Part shown: positions 42,771 to 51,563 of the stretch, in pieces
Position numbering within the stretch: position 1 is the first letter of the stretch
Layout: every line of letters starts with the position of its first letter
Origin: an uncultured Clostridia bacterium
Lineage (GTDB): Bacteria; Bacillota; Clostridia; TANB77; CAG-508
Length of the DNA: 52,992 nucleotides
Assembly (NCBI GenBank): GCA_934120675.1
Contig: CAKOUU010000011.1
Location: 1 to 52,992, forward strand
Reading direction: 5' to 3'
Translations under genes and position numbers: made by a program
Notes under the pieces: model-generated
The model's database searches: none
What the model was told of the DNA's origin: nothing
The model's input: the letters and a program-made list of their open reading frames with translations, nothing else

Positions 42771-42861
42771 AGTTAAGAATTAGGCTCAAGAGCCTTTTGT
42801 AACTTGCCATATAGTATATGGTCAAACTAACCTATATAACAATTGAAAGGAGGGCATAATT

Positions 42862-43494
42862 ATGCCTGGAAATTTTACTCACGTTAGTTCAGTGCCAGAA
42901 GACGTACGGTCTTCAGAAATTGGAGTGATAGGAGTTATTGCTCCTGACTTATGGAAAAAGCATACGCCAACTAAATCAGAATATGCTTATTTATTCCGTA
43001 ATTGTCTCGACAAAGCACCATCTTATGAACAAGTGCTAAAGCTATGTTCAATCAAACATGGTGGAACACACTTTGGTTCAGAACCAGGTGATACGAATCA
43101 CGCAGATTTCAAACTTCTTAAATCAATGTTTGAAGATGGGGAATTCGATTCAAACAGTTTATTCTTTAAGGGATATATTCACCATCTTAGAGTTGATTAT
43201 GAATTTTATTCAAATCCTACACTTTGTAATAATGTAGCATTTGAAAAAGACTTTGCTCTGGAAAAGAATAAAGCAATGACAGAGTTGCATGCAGATTGGG
43301 ATAAAACCAATTTTGCTATATCTAGCTGGTATCCTGAAGTCATCGATTTAATCGACTATCTTCCGGAAGAAGCGAAAAAAGTAATAAAATTCGTTGAAGG
43401 AGAGTGCAAGTATATCTCAACATTTTCTATGAAAGATTTTATAGAAGACATGAGAAAACCAAGAAGTTTAGAGGAGCTTCTTGGAAGTGAATAA
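42862..43494 (+). CDS. Zinc-dependent phospholipase-C-like protein, second copy
   Basis: The 210-residue protein starts MPGNFTHVSS, with H7, an Asp in VIAPDLWKKH, histidines in SIKHGGTHFG and NHADF, and the GYIHHLRVDYEFY motif. These occur in the same order as the metal ligands of the phospholipase-C-like superfamily and of the 25242 product. Sequence identity with that copy is low, so they are not recent duplicates. No signal peptide is seen. Strong AAAGGAGGG site. It is transcribed alone, with the TATGTAAA promoter and a sharp terminator. Enzyme activity is unproven. Confidence 0.62.
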   Translation: MPGNFTHVSSVPEDVRSSEIGVIGVIAPDLWKKHTPTKSEYAYLFRNCLDKAPSYEQVLKLCSIKHGGTHFGSEPGDTNHADFKLLKSMFEDGEFDSNSLFFKGYIHHLRVDYEFYSNPTLCNNVAFEKDFALEKNKAMTELHADWDKTNFAISSWYPEVIDLIDYLPEEAKKVIKFVEGECKYISTFSMKDFIEDMRKPRSLEELLGSE

Positions 43495-43500
43495 TAGTAA

Positions 43501-43534
43501 GGAAAGCGTATCTTCATAAAGATACGCTTTTTTT
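43501..43534 (+). terminator. Rho-independent terminator
   Basis: AAAGCGTATCTT / AAGATACGCTTT with a short loop and seven T. Confidence 0.9.
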
Positions 43535-43635
43535 CTATTATCAATTAAGCACATAATATAATCCTTGAAAATAATTAAGATTTGTGATATTATATAAAAG
43601 TCACTAAAGTTAAAGTATTTTGAAGGGAGTCTCCA

Positions 43636-43890
43636 ATGGATTTTGATATTACAATTACAAGAAGTACAGAACGGAATGTAGTCATCAGTATAAATGCAAT
43701 CAATGAAAAGATTGACGAGACACATTATAACGATTATTTAAAAGAAACTTTAAATAATTATTGTCTTGCTGGAATTTTGGCTGATGTAATACAAACAACA
43801 TACAAACTCAACGGCAAAATTATAATTGTTTATAGTGGTATATCATCGAAAATAGACTTATTGCTAAAACATTTAAACAATGAGCTATAA
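43636..43890 (+). CDS. Hypothetical protein (84 aa)
   Basis: Not recognised. It starts MDFDITITRSTERNVVISIN after GAAGGGAG, contains INEKIDETHYNDYLKETLNN and ends with a short helix. It is a mixed alpha/beta soluble protein with one cysteine. A likely promoter (TTGAAA, 17 bases, TATTAT) lies at about 43563-43591. A terminator (GGGGAGA / TCTCCCC, then GTATTTTT) separates it from prfB. Codon use is like its neighbours. Its function is unknown. Confidence 0.7.
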   Translation: MDFDITITRSTERNVVISINAINEKIDETHYNDYLKETLNNYCLAGILADVIQTTYKLNGKIIIVYSGISSKIDLLLKHLNNEL

Positions 43891-43912
43891 GGGGAAGACT
43901 TCAATGGGGAGA

Positions 43913-43941
43913 GTATATCTCCCCGTATTTTTATGAAAGGG
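43913..43941 (+). terminator. Terminator between the 84-aa gene and prfB
   Basis: GGGGAGA, loop GTATA, TCTCCCC, then GTATTTTTAT. Confidence 0.75.
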
Positions 43942-43953
43942 ATGAAATTTAAA

Positions 43954-45058
43954 ATGTTAGAACTTGAAGAAAATATGAGATTATTAGAAGAATTAAAATC
44001 AAAATTACAGAATTTAGGTGAGTCTCTTTGACATTGCTAAATTAGAAGAAGAACTTAGCAAACTAGAAGAAAAAACGGCAAACCCAGATTTTTGGACAAC
44101 AAATAATGAAGAAACAAAAAAGGTATTATCAGAAATAAAAAAAATAAAAAGCAAAGTTATAAAATATAGAGAACTTGAAAAAGAAATAAACTATTCATTA
44201 GAACTATCCGAATTAGTAAAAGAAAGTTTTGAAGAAGAGCTCTTAAAAGACATAATAAAGAGTACTAAAAAAGAGCAAAGGGAATTAGAAAGGTTAGAAC
44301 TAGAAACTCTTTTATCAGGCAAATATGACGCAAACAACGCTATTGTCACAATACACCCAGGTGCAGGTGGAACCGAATCACAAGACTGGGCAGAAATGTT
44401 ATATAGAATGTACACAAGATGGGCCACAAAAAATGAATATGAAGTAAAAGAATTAGACTATCTTGAAGGAGAAGAAGCAGGAATAAAAAGCGTTACATTT
44501 GAAATAATAGGTCAAAATGCGTATGGATACATGAAAAGTGAAAAAGGTGTACATAGATTAGTTAGAATTTCACCATTTGATAGTGGTGGAAGAAGGCATA
44601 CATCATTTGCATCAGTTGAAGTTTTACCAGAAATAACAGAAGATATAGAAATAAATATTAATCCAGATGACTTAAGAATAGATACATACCGTGCATCTGG
44701 AGCAGGTGGCCAGCACATAAATAAAACATCATCTGCTGTAAGGATTACACATATTCCTACAAATACAGTAGTTGCATGCCAATCAGAACGTTCGCAAATT
44801 CAAAATAGAGAAACTGCTATGAGAATGTTAAAATCTAAATTGTTTGATTTAAAAGAGCAAGAACATAAAGAAAAAATTGAAGATTTGAAAGGTGAACAAA
44901 GAGACATTGCATGGGGAAGCCAAATCCGTTCTTATGTTTTTTGCCCATATACAATGGTTAAAGACCACAGAACAAATTATGAAGTTGGTAATGTTCAAGC
45001 AGTTATGGATGGGGACTTAGACGGTTTTATGGAAAGCTATTTGAAACAAAATCTGTAA
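43954..45058 (+). CDS. prfB: Peptide chain release factor 2, with programmed +1 frameshift
   Basis: Releases finished proteins at UGA and UAA. Translation starts at 43954 and runs 25 codons to CTT-TGA at 44026-44031. There the ribosome shifts +1 and continues to 45058 (GAC at 44030). The expected stimulators are present: an internal AGGTGAG just upstream and a C after the TGA. The shifted frame carries the SPF tripeptide (RISPFDSGGRR), which selects UGA, and the GGQ peptidyl-tRNA hydrolysis loop (SGAGGQHINKT). Scarce RF2 raises frameshifting, giving autoregulation. The gene is intact and typical. Confidence 0.95.
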
Positions 45059-45210
45059 AAATATCTAAAAAATATAGTTAGAATTTTGTGCATAAGAAGT
45101 TACTATTAAGAGAATTATGGAAACATAATTTCTTTTTTGCCATATTATATAAAGAGCCATATTTTAAATAAGATAAGGCTCGATTATATTATTTTAAAGA
45201 GGTGGTCCAT

Positions 45211-46294
45211 ATGGACACAATTGTAATGAAATTTGGAGGTAGCTCAGTTGCTGACAATGATAAATTAAAAATAGTAGCAAAGAAAATTATAGATATGTAT
45301 AACAAAGAAAATAACATAGTTGTAATACTTTCAGCACAAGGCAAAACTACAGATAAATTAATAAATGAAGCTTCAACAATTATAGAAGAAAAAGATGCAA
45401 ATGAAAATTTAAAAAATGAAAATGAGCCTCTTAATTCTGTTAGTAAAAATCGGAGGTGAAAAAACGTCCCCAAATCACGAATTTTTTAGAGAAATGGATA
45501 TGTTACTTAGCACAGGTGAACAAATTTCGATTTCAAAATTAAGTATATTATTAAATAAAATGGGATATAAAGCAATATCTCTTACAGGATGGCAAGCAGG
45601 CATATTTACAGACAACACAAATCAAAATGCAATTATAAAAAACATAGATATTACAAGGATTACACAAGAACTTAAAAAAAGAAAAATAGTTATAATAGCA
45701 GGTTTTCAAGGATATAACGAAAACCTAGATATTACAACATTGGGGAGAGGTGGGTCAGATACATCAGCTATTGCAATTGCCGCAGCATTGAAAGCTAAAG
45801 AATGCTATATTTTTTCAGATGTTGATGGTGTTTATACAACAGACCCCAACAAAATTCCAGAAGCCAGAAAAATTCCAGCACTATCGTATAATGAAATGAT
45901 GGAAATTTCTAGCGAAGGTGCTAAAGTTCTTCATAATAGATGTGCTGAAATAGGTGATAAGTTTAAAATTCCTATTATAACTAAATCTACTTTTAATAAT
46001 AAGGCTGGTACTATTATCACTGATATTATTGAAGAAAATACTATTAAAAGCATTGTTAAGAAAGATATTTCTAGAGTTTCTGTTGTTGGCAATGGAATTA
46101 TTAGAAATTATGATTTTATTAAAAACCTATTAGATATTGTTCAAGAGAATAAATTAGAAATGCTTGAGTTTAATGTTTCTGAGTCAAAAATTTCTATTGA
46201 CTTTAAAGGCATAGTTAATGATAAAATTTTAGAAGAAGTTCATAAATTTATGATTAAAAAAAATGACACAGACATTAATAAACACATACTATAA
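45211..46294 (+). pseudogene. Aspartokinase gene interrupted by a frameshift near a GTCCCC repeat
   Basis: Phosphorylates aspartate for Lys, Thr and Met synthesis. The first part, from ATG 45211 (after AGAGGTGG), has the KFGGSSVAD nucleotide site and reads to a TGA at 45459. The second frame carries FFREMDMLLSTGEQIS, TLGRGGSDTSAIA, IFSDVDGVYTTDPN and a short ACT-like end to 46294. The two are joined by about 90 bases with no family similarity, including GGAGGTGAAAAAACGTCCCC, which resembles the repeat at 7202-7340. A repeat insertion or remnant is the likely cause. The ACT region is also shorter than usual. Activity is doubtful unless the two frames work as two chains. Confidence 0.82.
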
Positions 46295-46299
46295 AGAAA

Positions 46300-46325
46300 G
46301 ACGAAGCTATAAGCTTCGCCTTTTT
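46300..46325 (+). terminator. Rho-independent terminator
   Basis: CGAAGCT / AGCTTCG with a short loop, then CCTTTTTC, six bases after the aspartokinase stop. Confidence 0.8.
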
Positions 46326-46347
46326 CAGTAACTTTAGAATAGATTTT

Positions 46348-47799
46348 TTACAATACTGACTCAAAATGAGTTTCAAAAACATCTGTTATACCATTTGATT
46401 CAATTCTAACACCTAACTGAGGGTTTGCAACAGTTATCTGATCTTCAGGGAGACCCAAGTGTTCCAACAAATATTCTCTAAAAGAACTCTGTACATCAGG
46501 TTCACCATGATTTATAGATACCGACGCTGTGTTTGGAAAATACTCCAAAAATCTCAGTAGAACATTTCTTGGCGCATGTGAAGACATTTCAGCTGTTTGT
46601 TTAACAACACATTTTTTAACAATATCTTCACCCTGATAAGTCAAGGTCTCACCATCAGCAGTATTAAGTAATTTATGCATTGTAGATTCTGGTGAGCAAT
46701 AACCAAGAGAATGAATAAGTACATCATTTCTTGAAATACAATACTTAATATATGATGTTATTGGCCCATAAGAAGCCATACCTCCAGGTGCTAAAATAAT
46801 TTTAGGTCCGCTTTCTTCCAAGATCTGCTTTCTAAACATATTTTTGTTTTTTGTTCTTGGAATAAAAAGACATCCTTTAGGCATGAAATTTTTCATAATC
46901 TTTTTTATACCTAAGTTTCCATACATATACATAATGTTGTATTCCTGTGAACTTTTTCCATCAACAACAACTGTTGTATCTTCCGGGATAATTCCTTTAT
47001 CCTTCCACATTTTTATTTTAAACAAAGCTTCTTGATGCCGGCCTTGTGCAAATGTAGGGTATAGGACTGTCATTCCATTGTTGAGCGCTTCAACAGTATT
47101 ATCTTTTAAGCATTTTTTGAACATAGGATCTGTAGAATCGACATTTCCATATGTTGATTCACAAACTATATTAGAAATATTAAGTTCTCGAACCGCTTTT
47201 GGCGGCATTTCAACATTAAAGAATACATTACTATCCTTATAATCACCAGTATGCAAGATAGTTATAGGCTCCCTTCCAGGATATGTTATAACAATTAGTA
47301 CAACTGTTGCACCTACAAGATGACCATTTGAATAAAATGTAATTCTGATGTTTTTGTGTGGCTTAATTTGTTTTTTATAAGTTGTTCCAATAATTAAGTC
47401 AAGTGCCTTTTCCATGTCTTCTTCAGATGCAATTGGCCTGCCTAAATCTTTGTCTGTAATTGTTACAGTATCATTTAATGCTACTTTCATAAGCATATCT
47501 GTAGAATAACTTGTAAACACTGGACAAGATAACCCCTGATGAGCGAGAACTGGTAGCAGTCCAATATGGTCCATGTGGTTATGTGTTATAAAACCAAAAG
47601 ATATCTTTTCGGTATTAAACGGTACAAAACCATTATAAAATCCAATATTGTCCTCTCCTTGTTTCATTCCAGCTTCGCCGAAAAAACGAACATTTTCTCC
47701 GTCTGGGAAATGTGCAGAGTAAAATATAAACGATCCGGTTACCTTGTCATGCCGCATATAACGGTTTACATAGAAATCACTTTTGTCTTTTACAATCAT
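46348..47799 (-). CDS. Beta-CASP metallo-beta-lactamase-fold protein
   Basis: A 483-residue metallo-hydrolase. The metal motif is THNHMDHIG (H73, H75, D77, H78); further ligands are likely in NGHLVGATV and HTGDYKDS. The middle region (CESTYGNVDS, PTFAQGRHQEAL) and the C-terminal SSHAPRNVLL and INHGEPD stretches match the beta-CASP domain of CPSF/RNase J-type nucleases. It is not RNase J (too short, no beta-core C-domain). RNA or DNA cleavage is inferred. Start at 47799 after AGGAGGAAC. It lies head-to-head with the Clp-M41 protease gene, and both promoters carry the TATGTAAA element. Confidence 0.82.
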   Translation of the reverse strand: MIVKDKSDFYVNRYMRHDKVTGSFIFYSAHFPDGENVRFFGEAGMKQGEDNIGFYNGFVPFNTEKISFGFITHNHMDHIGLLPVLAHQGLSCPVFTSYSTDMLMKVALNDTVTITDKDLGRPIASEEDMEKALDLIIGTTYKKQIKPHKNIRITFYSNGHLVGATVVLIVITYPGREPITILHTGDYKDSNVFFNVEMPPKAVRELNISNIVCESTYGNVDSTDPMFKKCLKDNTVEALNNGMTVLYPTFAQGRHQEALFKIKMWKDKGIIPEDTTVVVDGKSSQEYNIMYMYGNLGIKKIMKNFMPKGCLFIPRTKNKNMFRKQILEESGPKIILAPGGMASYGPITSYIKYCISRNDVLIHSLGYCSPESTMHKLLNTADGETLTYQGEDIVKKCVVKQTAEMSSHAPRNVLLRFLEYFPNTASVSINHGEPDVQSSFREYLLEHLGLPEDQITVANPQLGVRIESNGITDVFETHFESVL

Positions 47800-47866
47800 A
47801 AAAAAGTTCCTCCTAAAAAGTTATAGAGCTTATATAATTATAAGCATATTAATAAGTTACAATAAT

Positions 47867-47895
47867 ATTATATCTCATTATTTTACATAATTCAA
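47867..47895 (-). promoter_or_regulatory. Promoter with TATGTAAA element (unit 3, minus strand)
   Basis: On the minus strand: TTGAAT (47895-47890), TATGTAAA directly after it within a 17-base spacer, then TATAAT (47872-47867). Confidence 0.68.
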
Positions 47896-47969
47896 CACAA
47901 TATCTAGAATTTATTTAAAAATATATTAATATTTATCATATTTAAAAATCATATCTATAATTATTAGTG

Positions 47970-47998
47970 TTGACAATTATGTAAATTGGTTGTAAAAT
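47970..47998 (+). promoter_or_regulatory. Promoter with TATGTAAA element (unit 4)
   Basis: TTGACA (47970), a 17-base spacer and TAAAAT (47993); TATGTAAA at 47978-47985. Forty bases before the Clp-M41 protease start, back to back with unit 3. Confidence 0.68.
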
Positions 47999-48037
47999 TA
48001 TAACATACAAATTCTATACAACATAAGGAGGCACATT

Positions 48038-49960
48038 ATGGATAATCAAACAATTTACAGTAAGGAGTTAGTTGATCTACTTTTGGCATCAGAAGAAATA
48101 TCCAAACGGATGCATGCCAATTGTATAACAAGTACATTGGCATTAAGCATGCTTGCTCTTAGGCCAGCAAGTCCGTTTCGCAAATATCTAATTAAAAAGG
48201 GAGCAAATAAAGAAGAAATAGCAAAAAAAATATATGAATTTTGGAATATAAAACCAGAAAGACTAAATAGTTCAAAAGGCTATAATTTACGTGTTGGAGA
48301 GCATACATATATAATTTCAGATGATTTTATTGAGACACTTAATTATGCGAAAGATATTGCCCAAAATTCATATAACACCATTATTGTAAACCTAGATTTT
48401 GTTTTTGCTGCATTAACAGAGACATGTACAGACGATTATTTAGATTTATTAATGTTATTTTTGGGCTCAAACGCTGAACTGCATCAAACATCAAAAACAC
48501 ATGAAAATGCAAATACACCTAAACCGGACACGATAATTCCAAGAAAATTATCCAGTTTTTTGTACATAATGAATGACAAATTTTCACCAGAGGAAACTGA
48601 ATGTACTATTCTTGGAAGAGAGGAGGAAACAAACCAGCTAATACGGATATTATCAAAAGCAACCAAAAGAAATGCAATTTTAGTTGGAGAACCAGGTGTT
48701 GGAAAAACTGCAATTGTAGAAAAACTTGCATGGGAGATAGCAACAGGAAATTGCTACAAAAAATTTGAAAATACTAAAGTTGTGGTCTTAGAAGTAAATT
48801 CTATTCTAGCCGGTACACAGTACCGAGGTTCGGCTGAAGAAAGGTTTGATGAGCTTATCAAATTTTTGGAGCAAAATCCAAATTGCATATTATTTATTGA
48901 TGAGATTCATACAATTCTTGGAGCAGGAGCATGTAGAGATGGTGACCTTGATTTGGCAAATGCTTTAAAACCACTTTTAGCTAGAGGAGATACCAGAGTT
49001 ATTGGAGCAACAACAAATGAAGAATATGAAAAATATTTTTCAAGAGATGGAGCTTTAAAAAGAAGATTTGAAAAAATCATTGTGAAAGAACCACACTCAA
49101 ATGAGGTATATGATATGATTAAAAATCAAATTTCACGACTAGAAGATTTCCATCAAACAACAATATCTAGAGAATTAGTTGACTGCATTATTCTCAATGC
49201 ATCATGTTTTAATTATGCAACAAAAAATCCGGATAGAACATTGGACTTAATTGATAAATCAATGGTTGTTGCTGAATTAGATAGGAGGCACAGTGTTATC
49301 TACGAAGATGTATTATCAAATTTTGCCATACGAAAAAAGCAATTTGACAATATGTCTGAAACACAAAAAATGTCAACAGCATATCATGAGGCAGGTCATT
49401 TTATTTTGCAGAATTTTTCAGATGAACTAAAAGGATATTCTGAAACATTAGCAGTATCTATTATGCCAGCTGAGGGATATCTTGGAGTACATGTAGAAGA
49501 AATTAATGAAAATCATATTTCTTCGAATACTAAAAAGTTTTATATTCAGCTAATTGGAAAAATGTTAGCGGGTAGAATTGCAGAAAAAATGTATTCAAAT
49601 GAAATTTCTTCAGGTGCTTCATCTGACTTAGAAAAGGCAACAAACATTGCTAAAAAAATGGTAATGTCATATGGCTTAAGTGATTCGTTTAAAAATCATA
49701 TTTATGAGGCTGACGGTAAAAAAATATTGTGCGATAAAAAAACTGTAGAGAAAATCAATGAGGAAGTTGATAAAATTCTTTTAGAAGCTGAAAAATATGC
49801 TATAGACACATTAAATAATCACAAAAAAGAATTGAAACTAATAGTAGCTGGGTTAATGAACAGTAGTATTTTGTCAAAAAAAGAGCTAGATGAAATATTA
49901 GCTGGAGAGCCAGAAAGATTATTCAAAGAAGCCAGAGGAGACATATTTGTAAATATATAA
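48038..49960 (+). CDS. Clp N-domain + Clp-type AAA+ + FtsH-type M41 peptidase fusion
   Basis: A 640-residue single-chain ATP-dependent protease of unusual build. Residues 1-150 resemble the Clp N-domain. Residues about 190-435 form a ClpB/ClpC D1-type AAA+ module: Walker A GEPGVGKT (217-224), the pore-loop region AGTQYRGSAEERF, Walker B LFIDEIH (285-291), VIGATTNEEY, and the RRF arginine finger (342-344). Residues 445-640 form an M41 peptidase: HEAGH zinc site (450-454), third ligand D530 in SGASSDLEKATNIA, then MSYGLSD. No membrane helix is present, unlike FtsH, and there is no ClpP-docking loop or second AAA+ domain. It should be soluble and self-compartmentalised. AAGGAGG site; terminator at 49976. 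Confidence 0.9.
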   Translation: MDNQTIYSKELVDLLLASEEISKRMHANCITSTLALSMLALRPASPFRKYLIKKGANKEEIAKKIYEFWNIKPERLNSSKGYNLRVGEHTYIISDDFIETLNYAKDIAQNSYNTIIVNLDFVFAALTETCTDDYLDLLMLFLGSNAELHQTSKTHENANTPKPDTIIPRKLSSFLYIMNDKFSPEETECTILGREEETNQLIRILSKATKRNAILVGEPGVGKTAIVEKLAWEIATGNCYKKFENTKVVVLEVNSILAGTQYRGSAEERFDELIKFLEQNPNCILFIDEIHTILGAGACRDGDLDLANALKPLLARGDTRVIGATTNEEYEKYFSRDGALKRRFEKIIVKEPHSNEVYDMIKNQISRLEDFHQTTISRELVDCIILNASCFNYATKNPDRTLDLIDKSMVVAELDRRHSVIYEDVLSNFAIRKKQFDNMSETQKMSTAYHEAGHFILQNFSDELKGYSETLAVSIMPAEGYLGVHVEEINENHISSNTKKFYIQLIGKMLAGRIAEKMYSNEISSGASSDLEKATNIAKKMVMSYGLSDSFKNHIYEADGKKILCDKKTVEKINEEVDKILLEAEKYAIDTLNNHKKELKLIVAGLMNSSILSKKELDEILAGEPERLFKEARGDIFVNI

Positions 49961-49975
49961 GTTTCCTTAAAACAA

Positions 49976-50006
49976 AGAAGTGTTACAAATGTAGCACTTC
50001 TTTTTG
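49976..50006 (+). terminator. Rho-independent terminator
   Basis: AGAAGTG / GCACTTCT with additional TTAC/GTA pairing in the loop, then TTTTTG. Confidence 0.75.
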
Positions 50007-50180
50007 TACTGAGTTAGAAAAGTATGCAAATTTTGCGCGCAAACAAATACGCGAGCTTTAAAATGTTTTTATAAGTGCCAATGTTATTAATGCCCGATTT
50101 TGTTCTAAAAAAGACAACCAGTGAATATATATAAATATCAGATAAACCAAATAAAGTGTTTGAAAGGGATGTGATATAAA

Positions 50181-50477
50181 ATGACAATAGATGAAAGAAA
50201 AACAATAAATACAGGAGTAATCCAAAACTTAATATTAGAAAATAGGGGAAAGCTAAGCATATCAGGCGTAAATGATGTATTAAGCTTTGATGACCAAGTA
50301 GTAATGGTAGAAACAGAACTCGGATTATTAACTATAAAAGGAGAAAACTTAAGAATAAATAAATTAAGTATAGATACATCAGAAGTAATAATAGAGGGAG
50401 ATATATCTTATTTAGATTATAGTGACAAAGAAACAGAAAAAAACAAAGGGAATTTAATAAGTAAAATTTTCAAATGA
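50181..50477 (+). CDS. yabP: Sporulation protein YabP
   Basis: A 98-residue YabP/YqfC-family protein needed for spore formation at a stage after engulfment in Bacillus. Recognisable features are LILENRGKLSISGVNDVLSF and LLTIKGENLRINKLS, followed by VIIEGDISYLDYSD. The polar C-terminal tail ends LISKIFK. Start after GGGATGTGAT. It is followed 54 bp later by yabQ, keeping the conserved yabP-yabQ-divIC order. The roughly 170 bases upstream hold no gene. Confidence 0.9.
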   Translation: MTIDERKTINTGVIQNLILENRGKLSISGVNDVLSFDDQVVMVETELGLLTIKGENLRINKLSIDTSEVIIEGDISYLDYSDKETEKNKGNLISKIFK

Positions 50478-50531
50478 TAAATAATGAAAATTGACAGACA
50501 AAATTTAAAATAAACAAAGGACTGAGAAATT

Positions 50532-51008
50532 ATGGTTGCAAATCAAGCAAATTTATTTTTGATATTTACTATAAATGGAATCGTAATAGGAATATTATTT
50601 GACATATTCAGAATTCTACGAAAAAGTTTTAAAACATCAGATATTGTTACATATATGCAAGATATATTATTTTGGATTTTAACAGGTTTTATATTACTTT
50701 ACTCCATATTTACATTTAGCAATGGAGAAGTACGTTTTTACATGTTTTTAGGAGTATTTTTAGGGTGTTTAATTTATATGATATTATTCAGCAAATACTT
50801 TATAAATATAAATGTCAAAATCATAAAAATAATCAAAAAAATTATATCAATTATATTAACGCCAATTAAATTATCCATAAAATTTATTAAAAAATTAATT
50901 ATTCGACCAATAAATTTTATTACAATAAACATCGGTAAATTCAAAATAAAAAGTCAAAATAAGTTAAAAAATGTATTAAAATCACACAAAAATAAAGTTC
51001 ATTCTTAA
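50532..51008 (+). CDS. yabQ: Sporulation protein YabQ
   Basis: A 158-residue membrane protein required for spore cortex formation in Bacillus. Three to four hydrophobic helices lie in the first 95 residues (FLIFTINGIVIGILFDIF, ILFWILTGFILLYSIF, MFLGVFLGCLIYMILF). A long, basic, Ile/Lys-rich C-terminal part follows. The DIFRILRKSF motif after helix 1 is typical. It sits between yabP and divIC as in other spore formers. The start has only a modest site (AAAGGACTGAG). Confidence 0.88.
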   Translation: MVANQANLFLIFTINGIVIGILFDIFRILRKSFKTSDIVTYMQDILFWILTGFILLYSIFTFSNGEVRFYMFLGVFLGCLIYMILFSKYFININVKIIKIIKKIISIILTPIKLSIKFIKKLIIRPINFITINIGKFKIKSQNKLKNVLKSHKNKVHS

Positions 51009-51096
51009 ATATTACAATTTTTTCAAAAAATAGGAAGGATTTTTGAAAAAAAAGTAGAAATATATATTATATGTTATTTAGACTGGAGAGATACTG

Positions 51097-51369
51097 ATGA
51101 AAAAAAGAAAATTATATAAAAGATTATTAATATTATTAGTTTTAGGATATGCAATATTTACATTGATAAATCAACAAAAAGTGCTAAACCAATATAGTGC
51201 AAATAGTAAAGAACTTGCTAGCAAAATAGAAACTCAAAAATCATACAATGATGAGCTTAATGCAGAAAAAGAAAATGTAAATTCAAAAGAATTTATAGAA
51301 CAAATGGCAAGAGAAAAATTAGAAATGTATTACCCAAACGAAAAAGTATATGTAGATAAGGGTATGTAA
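51097..51369 (+). CDS. Septum formation initiator DivIC/FtsB-like protein
   Basis: A 90-residue bitopic membrane protein of the divisome. A basic cytoplasmic start (KKRKLYKRLL) is followed by one helix (about 10-25), a short coiled coil (about 30-65, ELASKIETQKSYNDELNAEK), and the family's AREKLEMYYPNEKVYV end. Start after CTGGAGAGAT. It follows yabQ by 88 bp, the classic order. Confidence 0.88.
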   Translation: MKKRKLYKRLLILLVLGYAIFTLINQQKVLNQYSANSKELASKIETQKSYNDELNAEKENVNSKEFIEQMAREKLEMYYPNEKVYVDKGM

Positions 51370-51563
51370 ATAAATATAACAAAATCGATTTTGCTACTAA
51401 AATTGGTTTTGTTTTTTACATTTTTTTACAATAGGTACTTCCTTTTTCTGGAAAATTGTGTTATAATATAAATGTATTTTATTTAATTCGAAAAAAAATT
51501 CCACAAAAAAACAATAATTATATTAAAAATATTATACAAAAAGATATTTATTTAGGAGGATTT

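Noticed and set aside
43954..44031. TGA in the prfB start region as a mutation
   Set aside because: The CTT-TGA-C context with an internal Shine-Dalgarno-like AGGTGAG is the known programmed frameshift of prfB, not damage.
35065..49960. Region as a classical prophage or restriction-modification island
   Set aside because: No capsid, portal, terminase, methylase or helicase-nuclease genes are visible, and core genes (prfB, aspartokinase) are interspersed.
50007..50180. Gap before yabP
   Set aside because: I looked for a gene or structured RNA and found only A/T-rich sequence with a short GCGCGC patch at about 50034; nothing can be supported.
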